Below are positions 27,906 through 37,864 of a stretch of 40,155 bases of DNA, piece after piece. The notes beneath the pieces were generated by a model. It was not told the origin of the DNA, searched no databases, and saw only the letters and a program-made list of their open reading frames with translations. Every line of letters begins with the position of its first letter. The stretch's first letter is position 1. A program made the translations under genes and the position numbers. Source of the DNA: an archaeon (lineage in GTDB: Archaea > Nanobdellota > Nanobdellia > SCGC-AAA011-G17 > GW2011-AR20); the NCBI GenBank assembly GCA_002687185.1, contig NYZO01000045.1:1-40155 (forward strand), given 5' to 3'.

Positions 27906-28847
27906 ATGTCTTTTAAGTTTACTAAGAAACGCAAGTTAATTTTGGTGTTGGTTGCTGTTATGATCTTTTTGGGCGTTGTTTTTACTACCTCGTCTCCTGT
28001 TAGGATTACGGGCTCAGCCTCCCAAGACAAGATCGCAGTGATCCCAATTACCGGTCCTATTACTATTTCAACCTTGCCGTCTCCTCTCTCAATTGCAAGC
28101 TCAACTTCATTTTCTGGTGGTATTATCGCTCACATCGACAATGCTGACCGGGACAATTCAGTCAAGGCTATCATCTTTGAGATTAATTCACCGGGCGGCA
28201 CAGTGGTCGCATCAAAAGAGATCGCTGACCGTATCACAAAACTTAACAAACCAACTGTTGCATTGGTTCGCGAAGCAGCAACTAGCGGCGCTTATTGGGT
28301 TGCGTCAGCAGCTGACGTGATTGTTGCTGATCCTTTGTCTGTTACTGGCTCGTTAGGTGTTACTGGCTCTTATGTAGAGTTTAGTGGGTTGTTAGATGAG
28401 TACGACGTTGATTATGTGCAACTTACAACTGGCGAGTTTAAAGATACAGGCACGCCTTTTCGAGACTTGACTAGTCGCGAGCGTGAGATCATGGAGACTA
28501 AATTAGATATTATTCATGAATATTTTATAACCGACGTTGCTCGCAAGCGTAAGATTACCGACGAAAATATTCGAAAGCTTGACAGCGGTATTTTTTATTT
28601 AGGGTTAGAGGCTGAAAAGCTCGGTTTAGTTGACATGTTAGGCGACAAAGATTCAGCTGTCCAAGTTGCCAAAGATTTAGCTAAAATCAAAGACGCTAAA
28701 GTAACTACTTATGAAGAAAAGAGGGGGTTGGTTGATTTCTTCTTAGGCGCGCAAGCAGAGTCTGTTTATTATTTCGGTCGTGGTTTTGGTGATGCGTTTT
28801 ATTCAAACCAAATTAAGAGTCGAAATAGTGTTAATTTGCAGCTGTGA
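27906..28847 (+). CDS. sppA: Signal peptide peptidase SppA (S49 family)
   Basis: FEINSPGGTVVASKEIAD, AATSGAYWVASAADVIVADPLSVTGSLGV; N-terminal TM; start at ATG 27906, 28 nt after TATTAAATAC. Confidence 0.95.
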   Translation: MSFKFTKKRKLILVLVAVMIFLGVVFTTSSPVRITGSASQDKIAVIPITGPITISTLPSPLSIASSTSFSGGIIAHIDNADRDNSVKAIIFEINSPGGTVVASKEIADRITKLNKPTVALVREAATSGAYWVASAADVIVADPLSVTGSLGVTGSYVEFSGLLDEYDVDYVQLTTGEFKDTGTPFRDLTSREREIMETKLDIIHEYFITDVARKRKITDENIRKLDSGIFYLGLEAEKLGLVDMLGDKDSAVQVAKDLAKIKDAKVTTYEEKRGLVDFFLGAQAESVYYFGRGFGDAFYSNQIKSRNSVNLQL

Positions 28848-28932
28848 TAAGGTCTATCTTTCGTCAAATGGGAGTACTGCTGAGGGGTTAAAATCGGAAG
28901 ATTTATAAACGTCTAAAATCAATGTTAAATTG

Positions 28933-29352
28933 ATGAAAAATAGAATCTCTAAAGCTATTAAATTGGGTATTTTTGGTCTAGCTTTGTATACTTTTAGCCA
29001 GACTTATCAGGGAATAGAAGATGAATGTACAGACAAAATCTCAAGCGAATCTAATTCAGCGAATGTTTTTTTTGGTAATAGGTTTTTTAGGAGTAGTCTA
29101 TCCGTTCCTGTTATAAGGAATGGTGACACTGATTATCCTGTGGATACACAAGGTCAAGAAAAGCCATTATTTCGTTATCCTCATAGCGCGCCTGATACAG
29201 CAACTAGCAATAAAGAAAATGAAGATATTCAACAAGGACCTTCATTAGGAGATAGACTCGTCCCCAGTAATGGTGTAGGTGATACTCCTGTTTACGGTAG
29301 TGGATTTTTCAGGCGTCGTTTATCAGTGCCTGTAATTAGAGGAGATAACTAA
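28933..29352 (+). CDS. Secreted/anchored small protein with duplicated FFRxxLSVPVIR motif
   Basis: N-terminal signal-like AIKLGIFGLALYTFSQTYQG; two motif copies (RFFRSSLSVPVIRNGD, GFFRRRLSVPVIRGD); TTTATAAAC 28 nt upstream of ATG. Confidence 0.6.
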   Translation: MKNRISKAIKLGIFGLALYTFSQTYQGIEDECTDKISSESNSANVFFGNRFFRSSLSVPVIRNGDTDYPVDTQGQEKPLFRYPHSAPDTATSNKENEDIQQGPSLGDRLVPSNGVGDTPVYGSGFFRRRLSVPVIRGDN

Positions 29353-29356
29353 GAAA

Positions 29357-29875
29357 ATGTTACTAATAGACGAACAAGATCACGAATCTTATTATCTGTA
29401 TTCTGCCTCTACAAGCACATGGGGGGAATTGTTTACACATTGGGCCAATCACCTAGAAAATCCTCATAGAGGGGCATTTTCTTTTTTAGCACCTGTTGCT
29501 ACATATTTTAAAGGGCTTCAAAGCGGTAAAACTTCTTTAGCTGATTTAGAGGGGCAATTTAATCCTTATCTTGAAGTTCCACCTGGTGATGTAAGAGTTT
29601 CTTTGCCAGTGGGAAGAGGTTCTTTTAAAGAACTTGATGGCCGGACAGATCCAAAAATCGAACTCTTAGTCAGGGCGTATAATAAAGATAACCACGGTGA
29701 GGTACCTTTTTCATTAATACAAGCATGTCGTAACACGGGTGAAAATTGGAACATTTCATTTAAACAAATTCCTAATCAAATTCCGTTCCAGGATAGACAT
29801 CTTATACATCGTCCCAAGAATCATGATGTGATTATTAAGGATGCACTAGAAGAGTATCATCAGTCAAATAAATAG
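29357..29875 (+). CDS. Hypothetical protein (172 aa)
   Basis: Starts 4 nt after the preceding stop; no recognised family. Confidence 0.55.
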   Translation: MLLIDEQDHESYYLYSASTSTWGELFTHWANHLENPHRGAFSFLAPVATYFKGLQSGKTSLADLEGQFNPYLEVPPGDVRVSLPVGRGSFKELDGRTDPKIELLVRAYNKDNHGEVPFSLIQACRNTGENWNISFKQIPNQIPFQDRHLIHRPKNHDVIIKDALEEYHQSNK

Positions 29876-29925
29876 AATCGCTTTCAAGTTCCATTATAAC
29901 ATTTTAGATTTTGTTAACAGTTAAT

Positions 29926-31362
29926 TTATCCAGAGTCGTAATATTCTTTCTCCTTTGGCTTTAACACTTTTCGAGAAGGATCTTTTCCATCAAAACAAAG
30001 ATCAAGTGTTTCCTGCCTAAAGGCTTTTGCCATAACGTCCCAACAACCTTGAGGGTTTGACGCGTCACACGGGTTGCCTATACACAAATATGTTCCGACT
30101 CCAAAGCTTTTATCAAATTTGAGCTCAACTTTTCCTTCGCATACTTTCGGAAGACATTGTCTACCAACACCCAGATTTTCAATATGGTTCAAATATTCTT
30201 GTTCTAGAAATTGTCCATCCTGATTCCATCTTGGATTATCTTCGCAACATCCTACGTCATCATACTTATTTACACATCCTTGTCCCGTAAGTTGAAGATA
30301 ATCTTCATTTGAATCTTTCCAAAATTGATAGTTATAAACATCACAATAATTCTTTAGATGCAACCATTCATGGCCAAGAATAAAAGTGTCAATATAAAGG
30401 TCTGCACCAAAGAATAAAGTAATATCATTATGTTCAGTATACGCCCGTGCTAAATTCACAGAATTTTCGTCAACCATCTCTTGATCATCTGAAGCTCCTG
30501 AAACTCGAACAGTAACATCTTTTCCAGGATCTATTTTTAAATTCGATCTTTTTAGGATAGACGCGTATTGTTCTTCAAAAATTTCCCTCTCCAAATCATA
30601 ATAAGTGTCGGGGACTGCACGTAAAAATGTATTCGGAGGATAAGATTCACTTTTTCTGTTTAAATCTCTTCTCGCTCTTTTGAAAGCTTCGTGTATATTT
30701 CTAATTTGATTAAGTTCATCTTCAGATATAGAACTTTCATCAAGGTCTCCGTTATCATATTGTTTATACGTGTCAGATGTAACTATTTTGCTTACTTCTT
30801 CAGGTGTTTTTTTAATGATCTTTTCATCAAAGGCAAACAAGTTATATGTCGCAATTAGAAGTTTCGGGTCTATGTTTCCTTTTAATTCTTCTCTGATTTC
30901 GTCACTTAGTTGTTTTGCTGTATCATCTCTCGAATCAATATCATGATATAATATAATTACTTCGCTATCATCTCCGGTTGATTTTTTGAAATCTTCAACT
31001 TGTTTTTCTACAAGATAGGTATATAATAGCGACTTGGCTTCTCTTTTTTCATAATTTCCTCCTTGTTCTACAGTTTGTTTTAGAGTCTCGACATCACTAT
31101 ATTTAGTCATTATTATTGGTATCAGTTCTGTTCTCTCGACAAGGAACGTATTAAATCCTTCTTGCCCAATCTCGTCTAGGATTGGATCAATATTAATCTT
31201 TTCAATTAAATCATTTGTTGGTACGAAAATTAGTTTCGAATCTTCTGATTTCGCTTCCGTTATTGATATTGTACTGAGGAGGATCAAAAGGACAAGAACA
31301 AGTTTGAGTTGATTTTTATACATTCTTTTTAGGGGATCTCGTTTTTGATGATCGCAATTCAT
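29926..31362 (-). CDS. Secreted putative HExxH metalloprotease with Cys-rich C-terminus
   Basis: Signal peptide NQLKLVLVLLILLSTISITEA; DTFILGHEWLHLKNYCD contains HEWLH; multiple Cys. Confidence 0.6.
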   Translation of the reverse strand: MNCDHQKRDPLKRMYKNQLKLVLVLLILLSTISITEAKSEDSKLIFVPTNDLIEKINIDPILDEIGQEGFNTFLVERTELIPIIMTKYSDVETLKQTVEQGGNYEKREAKSLLYTYLVEKQVEDFKKSTGDDSEVIILYHDIDSRDDTAKQLSDEIREELKGNIDPKLLIATYNLFAFDEKIIKKTPEEVSKIVTSDTYKQYDNGDLDESSISEDELNQIRNIHEAFKRARRDLNRKSESYPPNTFLRAVPDTYYDLEREIFEEQYASILKRSNLKIDPGKDVTVRVSGASDDQEMVDENSVNLARAYTEHNDITLFFGADLYIDTFILGHEWLHLKNYCDVYNYQFWKDSNEDYLQLTGQGCVNKYDDVGCCEDNPRWNQDGQFLEQEYLNHIENLGVGRQCLPKVCEGKVELKFDKSFGVGTYLCIGNPCDASNPQGCWDVMAKAFRQETLDLCFDGKDPSRKVLKPKEKEYYDSG

Positions 31363-31609
31363 AATCCTGGAAATGTTTTATTTTATTTAAGCTTTGCTGG
31401 AACAAGATCATCACTCCAGAGGTCTACATCTCATCAATCGTAGGTAGGCAAATAATAATTTCTAAAACTCTTTTTTATGAAGAATTATCTAATTCAAAAC
31501 AAACTCTTTCTTTATAATAACAATATTGCTGCCAGATAATCTATCCTGATTTGACCACTGTGATCTACTACGAATATTTAAATAAGGTCAAAATGTCTGG
31601 GTGGATATA

Positions 31610-32896
31610 ATGGGTAAAAAAATCTTATTTTTATTATTAGGTTTAGTTTTATTATCTTCATTTCCATTGGTTCAATCCTACGGTGGTGGCGGAAGTCGTC
31701 CTAGTCCTCAATCCGATTTAGCTATTGTTGACCTTACTACGTCCAGTAGCTTACATGCTGGCGCAAACATTTATTTATCTACGACTATAGAGAACATCGG
31801 TGATAAGGCCACTCCAACCGACGAGATGGGTACAGTCACTTGGTACATCGACGATGAGGAGTTTTTCGAAGAAACTGTTAATTTGTATGTTTATCCGAAA
31901 GACCAAAACGGCAACACACCTCGTTTTTATGCTTGGTGGAACAACGCGTTCATTGGTAAACACAAGATCCGTGTAGAGTTAAAAGCGCCGAATTTATATG
32001 AAGAAACGACGTCCAACAACGAGTTCGAAACAACTTTTACGATAACTCAATCAGGCGAAGTGGATATAAAAGAAATTTATCTTAAAGAATTGAGCTCAAG
32101 GTCCTGGGGCTTGTACGCAGTAATTGACAGCGAAGTTGACCCTCGAAAAATAACTTACAAGATCACTCAACTTGACCGTGGCGATATAATCTATGACAGG
32201 GTCGGTAGCACTGATGTCAACATCCGCGGCGGTGGTAAAGTGTTTGATTTTAATGAAAGGGAAGGTGCTTATTTATTGACAGAACTTCCCAAATCCGAGA
32301 TTATAAGTGATAGTTCGTTAACATTAACTGTCGGTTCAGGCACGGCCTTGGACACAACTAACGTGATGCTTGAGTATTTGGATCAAGTTATTGTGCATCC
32401 ATTTTGTGATGATACTGACGGCATTGACCCGTTTACTAAAGGTTCTTCGGGTTCAATTGAAAAGGACACTCAAGTTATTAATGAGAACAATTTAACTGAT
32501 ACATGTAATGGCGATATTCTAGCTGAGTATTATTGTGTTGGTAAGAAGATGGAGCACGCTCTAATCCAATGTCCTCTAGGTTGTAGTTCTGGTGCTTGCG
32601 ATCCTGTAACTTTAGACACAACTGACGAGTCTCAATCTATTATTGAAATTGAAACTGCTGCGGAGTGTTCAGGTTGCTTAATTGATTCTAGCTCTTGTTT
32701 ACCGACTGGCACACAAGTGACTATTTTTGAAGAGGGATATTATTGTAGTGTTGACAAGACATTGGACTCACAAAAGACTTTGGAATCTTTTTGCCAGAGT
32801 GATTTCGAGTGTAGTACTAATTTATGTATTGACGGAAGTTGTGTTAGTAGCGGCCTTTGGCAACGGTTTGTTAAATTGTTTAGTCGTTGGTTTTAA
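31610..32896 (+). CDS. Secreted CARDB-domain protein with Cys-rich C-terminus
   Basis: Signal peptide MGKKILFLLLGLVLLSSFPLVQS; DLAIVDLTTSSSLHAGANIYLSTTIENIGD...HKIRVELKAPNLYEETTSNNEFETTFTI is CARDB-like. Confidence 0.75.
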   Translation: MGKKILFLLLGLVLLSSFPLVQSYGGGGSRPSPQSDLAIVDLTTSSSLHAGANIYLSTTIENIGDKATPTDEMGTVTWYIDDEEFFEETVNLYVYPKDQNGNTPRFYAWWNNAFIGKHKIRVELKAPNLYEETTSNNEFETTFTITQSGEVDIKEIYLKELSSRSWGLYAVIDSEVDPRKITYKITQLDRGDIIYDRVGSTDVNIRGGGKVFDFNEREGAYLLTELPKSEIISDSSLTLTVGSGTALDTTNVMLEYLDQVIVHPFCDDTDGIDPFTKGSSGSIEKDTQVINENNLTDTCNGDILAEYYCVGKKMEHALIQCPLGCSSGACDPVTLDTTDESQSIIEIETAAECSGCLIDSSSCLPTGTQVTIFEEGYYCSVDKTLDSQKTLESFCQSDFECSTNLCIDGSCVSSGLWQRFVKLFSRWF

Positions 32897-33088
32897 GTTA
32901 AAGCTGCCAATTTATCTTTACTAATTTTGTCCCATATCGTTAATAGTACTTTACGATAATCATAAAATATACTTTACGATAACAATCTTCTTCTGGTCTT
33001 GTTATGGATTCGGTTACAATAAATCGTCTTTTATTCTTGATGATCGATAAACAAGTGGTTTAAGTAAGACCGTATAATTAATTCTGAC

Positions 33089-33931
33089 CTATCCGCCTTG
33101 TTGTGCTCGGAAGACGTCAAGCGTTGAACCTCTACAATCATCACTTAGTGTCCCGCCTGAAACTAGCGCCCACGAGAACGTGTTGGCCCCAACAATGCTC
33201 GGATTTTCTGCGTCTTCTATTTCAAAATTGCTCACAACACTATCAAGTTTTACGTTACATGCAAATGATGTATCAGCAAATACTAATGAACTTGGATCAC
33301 CAATCTCACTTGCTGACGGGAAGGTAATTTGTATTCTACATGCATCTCCGGAAGCCCCTAAGATTTCATACAGTAAATCACCTTGATCCCCTGACGGAAC
33401 ATACATACTTGCTTTGCTACAATGATCAAACAAGTTTTCTCCCATACACTCAAATGCAGGATCATCTTCGTACGTGCGTTGCTCATTAAACGGCAAAGTG
33501 ACAGTACTTGTCCCACAATCGGTAATACCATCTCCAAAATCTCCTTCTGATGCGACGATCGCGATAAGTATTATACCTATTATGATGAGTGTAAGGATTT
33601 CAAGTATCCCGAATACGATTGCTATGACACAGAATCCGCTTCCTTTAAGTTTCGGATCGTTCTTTATTTTTTTGAGTGCTGAGAACGCGATAATCATCCC
33701 TATAACTTGCAGTCCGGGGATAAGTGCTATTATGAACGCAACCGTTGCTAAGGATTCGGTTTGTTGATTTGCAGCTACCTTTGTATTGACATTTTTTGTT
33801 TTAGTTTGGGTTACGTTTTGTATTGGTTTTATGGTTCTATAACTAGATTTTTTTGGCGGTATTTTCTTTCTTTTTAGTTTTTTTACTTCTGTATCAAACG
33901 CGTCAAAATTAATCGGCTTTATCTTGGCCAT
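33089..33931 (-). CDS. DUF4190-like membrane protein with extracellular C-terminal domain
   Basis: AFIIALIPGLQVIGMIIAFSALKKIKNDPKLKGSGFCVIAIVFGILEILTLIIIGIILIAIV. Confidence 0.6.
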   Translation of the reverse strand: MAKIKPINFDAFDTEVKKLKRKKIPPKKSSYRTIKPIQNVTQTKTKNVNTKVAANQQTESLATVAFIIALIPGLQVIGMIIAFSALKKIKNDPKLKGSGFCVIAIVFGILEILTLIIIGIILIAIVASEGDFGDGITDCGTSTVTLPFNEQRTYEDDPAFECMGENLFDHCSKASMYVPSGDQGDLLYEILGASGDACRIQITFPSASEIGDPSSLVFADTSFACNVKLDSVVSNFEIEDAENPSIVGANTFSWALVSGGTLSDDCRGSTLDVFRAQQGG

Positions 33932-34050
33932 ACGGATGTTTATTATTAATTTTATTTAAGCCTTTCTGGAGTATGGGTTGATACTACTTTGGCACGGTCA
34001 ATTCAGGCGGTTTTTATAAACGGTCATTCTCTTTAAATCTCTGGGTTAAA

Positions 34051-34824
34051 ATGGACCAAAATAGATTTGAAACTGCCATAAATAGGTTCAAGGAATATAG
34101 GGATTTTGTTGAAAGGCAGGAAAATTCAATAATACGGTCTTGGTATGGCACAGATTTCAATGAGGTAAAGTCTCCTAAACATCCTCGTGAAGATTTTTAC
34201 AAACAAGAGATTGATAAAGCATTCCAAAGGGCAAAGGTTCGTCTGTTCCCGGAGTCCATCCCTTTTAAAGATAAAAAAGAAGAGGAAAGATCGAAGAAAG
34301 ATTTACGTTATAATAATTCTGCTGATATTCTTGAGACGCTTATAGCTTTCGAAGGTAACCTTAGAGATTTGAGGGTTCTTGACATTGGGTGCGGATCACC
34401 TATCTTGGGTAATTATCTTTGGTCTGACTTTTTACCGTTCGTCCCAGAAGTTCTTTCAGAGTTAGGTGCGGATGTATGCGGTATTGATTATCGTCCTAAT
34501 CCGTTTGCAGGTTATCGTCATATTGCAATGGACTTATATGATTTTGATGCTAACAAGCTAAAAAGGAATCTTCCTTATGAACATTTCGATCTGATTTTCG
34601 GCAGTTCGCTTAGTGGCGGTACAGTTACGCCTCGAAATGGGCAATTTCTAAAAGGCATAGGATTACAGTTAGTTACAAACGTCCTCGGAAATATTAAACC
34701 TAAGAATTCGCTTTTATCTCTTGATCGTAATTTATGTGAGGTGGGGATGAGCAGTTTAGAATTACTCGGTTATACGCATTTTTGTTCTGGGTCAATCAAT
34801 GAGTTTTTTATAAGTGGCTACTAG
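34051..34824 (+). CDS. SAM-dependent methyltransferase-like protein
   Basis: LRDLRVLDIGCGSPILGNYL motif I and later ADVCGIDYRPN acidic motif. Confidence 0.65.
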   Translation: MDQNRFETAINRFKEYRDFVERQENSIIRSWYGTDFNEVKSPKHPREDFYKQEIDKAFQRAKVRLFPESIPFKDKKEEERSKKDLRYNNSADILETLIAFEGNLRDLRVLDIGCGSPILGNYLWSDFLPFVPEVLSELGADVCGIDYRPNPFAGYRHIAMDLYDFDANKLKRNLPYEHFDLIFGSSLSGGTVTPRNGQFLKGIGLQLVTNVLGNIKPKNSLLSLDRNLCEVGMSSLELLGYTHFCSGSINEFFISGY

Positions 34825-34920
34825 GTTTAGCAGGTGAAATTTGAAAGCACCTTTTTTAATCAAGTTATGTGATGGGACAAAATAAGAACCTTTTTAAACC
34901 CTCATTTCTACTTCAAAGTA

Positions 34921-35553
34921 ATGACACTAAAAGGCGAAATCTTAGCAGAATATCAAAATTTATATCAAACTCTAGACCGGAGATATGACGAGGAAGTACT
35001 TAGTCCTTTAGTTAAAGGATTGGGATTTTCCATTGGAAAGATTTTCTATAATGCAAGCATAAAGTATAGGAAACTAACTCATATGCATGATAGAATAAGT
35101 AGGCCTTTAAAAAATAGATTGGACATGGAAGCTCGGGTACTTGATTTAATCACTGATGATATAGCATCACCATTAGAAGTCAACGAAAAGGAACATATTT
35201 TTTATGATATCGTAAATTCAGGGGCTGTAATACCAAAGTCCATGCTTAAATGGGACAAAAGAATAGGAGAAAGAGCTGTACGAGTGGTAGAAGAAAAATT
35301 TCAACATTATAGGGATTTATTGGGAGCGCAATCCACTGGAGAGGAAACGTTCACACAGCTAGTAAAGGAAAAATTTAAGACAGAAGACAACTATAGAAAT
35401 GCATTCAATGGACTCATCCAAGCCAGAAAAGATTTATTTAGTCTAATAAGTGATGTTGGAAATCACTCATTATTAACCAGAATGTTTAAAGGTATGGATA
35501 GGTTACATGACGAAGAACTTGAACAAAGCGTAAAAAAACGATTCGAATCCTAG
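34921..35553 (+). CDS. Hypothetical protein (210 aa)
   Basis: ORF with CTTTTTAAACC ~26 nt upstream. Confidence 0.55.
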   Translation: MTLKGEILAEYQNLYQTLDRRYDEEVLSPLVKGLGFSIGKIFYNASIKYRKLTHMHDRISRPLKNRLDMEARVLDLITDDIASPLEVNEKEHIFYDIVNSGAVIPKSMLKWDKRIGERAVRVVEEKFQHYRDLLGAQSTGEETFTQLVKEKFKTEDNYRNAFNGLIQARKDLFSLISDVGNHSLLTRMFKGMDRLHDEELEQSVKKRFES

Positions 35554-35594
35554 AAACCAAGTTTTTTTAAAACGAAAAATCAGGTTTATTAGTA

Positions 35595-36173
35595 ATGTCA
35601 TTAGATTTCGACGTATTAGTGGTAGTTTGTCCGTACGAATATGAAAGACACCCTTCTCAGTTAGAACCATTAAAAGGCATTGCTCAATATTGCAACGAGA
35701 ATAATATTCCCGTACGTTACACAAGTCGTGGGGAGGAGAATATTGTGGATCTGTTTGACCCAAGTTCTTTTTCTCAATGGGAAGATGATAGAGGTGAGGA
35801 ATTTATTTCTACTATTGACCATCCCTGCATACTTCTCGTTGGGGGGAAAGTTGGTTACGCAGGTTTATCGGAAACAGACCAAGCTCGTTTTCTTCTTGAT
35901 CACGGTATTTCGCTTGAACAAATAAATTATTATTTAGGACCACAAGATCCTAACAAACCTCATTCGGTCTTTGGTTGGTGCATTGGTTATATGGCAGGAA
36001 ACTTATTCAGTCGAAGTGCAGCATTAAAGAGAAATTGGGATCTTATAATTGACCCGAAAGCGACGGTAAAAGCAGATGGCGTAGCGCTTGACCAAGACGT
36101 ATTATATAGGGTAATTGATGCAGTCAGTAACGGAATCCCTTATCCATTGGTAGAAAAGATCAAACGTTTCTAA
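35595..36173 (+). CDS. Hypothetical protein (192 aa), Rossmann-like
   Basis: ORF with TTTTTTAAAAC ~27 nt upstream; DVLVVVCPYEYE...AQYCNENNIPVRYTSRG. Confidence 0.55.
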   Translation: MSLDFDVLVVVCPYEYERHPSQLEPLKGIAQYCNENNIPVRYTSRGEENIVDLFDPSSFSQWEDDRGEEFISTIDHPCILLVGGKVGYAGLSETDQARFLLDHGISLEQINYYLGPQDPNKPHSVFGWCIGYMAGNLFSRSAALKRNWDLIIDPKATVKADGVALDQDVLYRVIDAVSNGIPYPLVEKIKRF

Positions 36174-36244
36174 CAGGTGGGGACAACTTCTAAGAATCGG
36201 CCAATCACAAACCTTAAAAACATTCTCTACCTGTAACGATTATT

Positions 36245-36519
36245 GAGCGGGCTATATCGGAGGGGTAGCCGACCTTTGTCACTACAAACCGGCTTCATGG
36301 TAGGATTTATGTCTGTATTGCGGTAGTGTCCGTTGTCGCTAAGGTCTTGGTTCACAACAATGAAGCCTTGTCCTGTTTGGTTAGCGTTCGTGAAAAATAA
36401 GTCAGATGCGGAAGCAAGCAGCTTTCATCACGTTCGTTGGCGCTTTCAGGGTCGCAGGGTTGAGACGTTTACTAAGGTCGCCTTACGCCAGCACATTATC
36501 AAAGTGCGGATGCCTGCTC
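36245..36519 (+). ncRNA. ffs: SRP RNA (7S RNA), archaeal type
   Basis: 5' GAGCGGGC pairs with 3' GCCTGCTC (helix 1); helix 8 GTCAGATGCGGAAGCAAGCAGC with GGAA tetraloop; TTAAAA box centred ~27 nt upstream; followed by TTTTT. Confidence 0.9.
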
Positions 36520-36527
36520 GTTTTTCT

Positions 36528-37727
36528 TTAATTCGGCGTTAGTATCAACACTTTTGTTGCTGTTGGTTGCACGTTAGCTCCCATCCCAACGAGTGCTACA
36601 ATCCCAGTTTTTTCAGCGACACTAACAAGCGCTCCGTCGATCACTCCGTCAAGGACTACTGCGTATGAATCGGGCAGGTTAGACAGTGTTGCTTGCAGTT
36701 CAGTCACTGGCACTTTACCTAGCACTTGCAATTGTGTGTCAAGAATGCACGCACCTCGAGTGCCAACCATGCCTTCAAGCATTTCACGTAATTTTGCATC
36801 ATCCACTTTAGGTTTTGCGTTGGTTGTAACTACTGGCGGTCTTCTTTGTTGCACGGTTTGCGGTCGTCTCGCACCGTTTTGGCCTCGCGACCCTCGTTCG
36901 ATATCAAGTTTTACTTGCTCGACTGCAACTTTATTTCTCAGCGCTTTGTGTATTTCTTTTTGTGTTAACTCTTCAACTTCTTTGCCGTCTGGTGCTCGTA
37001 TCACGTAATCTATCTCGCAACAATTTAGCATTTCTTTGATTATTAGGTCACCGCCTCTGTCTCCGTCAAGGAAACATGTTATTGTTTTTTGCCTTGATAG
37101 CGTTTGGATAGTTTGCGGAACACTTGTCCCGTTTAGGCATATTACGTTTTTCATGCCTTGTTTTAACAAGTTTAGCACATCCGCTCGTCCCTCAACTACA
37201 ATTAGGTCTTCTGCCTCGTCCACTCCCGGTCCTGCTGCAAGTTTCTCTGGACCGTATTCTTGCACTTCCATCATCCTAACAGATTGTGCAACTTCGATCG
37301 TTATTTCTTGCGAGTCTGGCAGCACTGTATCGGTCATGTTTTTGAGTAATTCTTTTGCTCGTTCTATTACGTAGCTTCGTTTTGTTATGCGTACATCTTC
37401 AAGACTTTCAACTGATACTTTGGCGTTACACGGCCCGATTCTCTCTATAGTTTCAAGAGCCGCTCCGATGATTGCAGTTTCTGCTTTGTCCATGGAGCTT
37501 GGTATTATAATATTACCTTGCGTTTTACCCCCCTTTGTGTCTAGTTTTACCTCGATTCTCCCGACACGTCCTGAGCGTTGTAGCTCTCTTAATTCTAGTT
37601 CTGACCCAAGTAACCCTTCTGTTTGGCCAAAGATCGCTCCAATCACGTCTGGTCTGTCGACTGCACCTTCAATTTGTATAAGTGTGTTTATGATATATTT
37701 CGCTGAAACAGGACTGATTTTTCCCAT
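36528..37727 (-). CDS. dnaG: Archaeal DnaG-like primase/exosome protein
   Basis: MGKISPVSAKYIINTLIQIEGAVDRPDVIGAIFGQTEGLLG; TOPRIM IVVEGRADVLNLLKQGMKNVICLNGT, FLDGDRGGDL; strong SD GGAGGAAATAACATG. Confidence 0.97.
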   Translation of the reverse strand: MGKISPVSAKYIINTLIQIEGAVDRPDVIGAIFGQTEGLLGSELELRELQRSGRVGRIEVKLDTKGGKTQGNIIIPSSMDKAETAIIGAALETIERIGPCNAKVSVESLEDVRITKRSYVIERAKELLKNMTDTVLPDSQEITIEVAQSVRMMEVQEYGPEKLAAGPGVDEAEDLIVVEGRADVLNLLKQGMKNVICLNGTSVPQTIQTLSRQKTITCFLDGDRGGDLIIKEMLNCCEIDYVIRAPDGKEVEELTQKEIHKALRNKVAVEQVKLDIERGSRGQNGARRPQTVQQRRPPVVTTNAKPKVDDAKLREMLEGMVGTRGACILDTQLQVLGKVPVTELQATLSNLPDSYAVVLDGVIDGALVSVAEKTGIVALVGMGANVQPTATKVLILTPN

Positions 37728-37864
37728 GTTATTTCCTCCTATGCTGTGTTTTCTAAAGAACTCCGGACTGGTTTACTCACTTTACTGTTCTCTGTATTAT
37801 GTTATTGCCAGTGCTTTAATCATGCTTTTTTTGGTGATTTAGTGATCGTGATGTTCTTTAGTAT

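Noticed and set aside
32947-32982. Short direct repeats as a CRISPR remnant
   Set aside because: Only two 13-nt copies, no cas genes, spacer too short
33039-33086. C/D-box sRNA (TGATGA ... CTGA)
   Set aside because: No convincing D'/C' boxes or terminal stem
35503-35763. 86-aa minus ORF
   Set aside because: Overlaps two + strand ORFs with good promoters
36333-36542. 69-aa + strand ORF
   Set aside because: Lies inside the SRP RNA gene
36736-37842. + strand ORFs opposite dnaG and its leader
   Set aside because: Antisense to a confident dnaG CDS; no family resemblance
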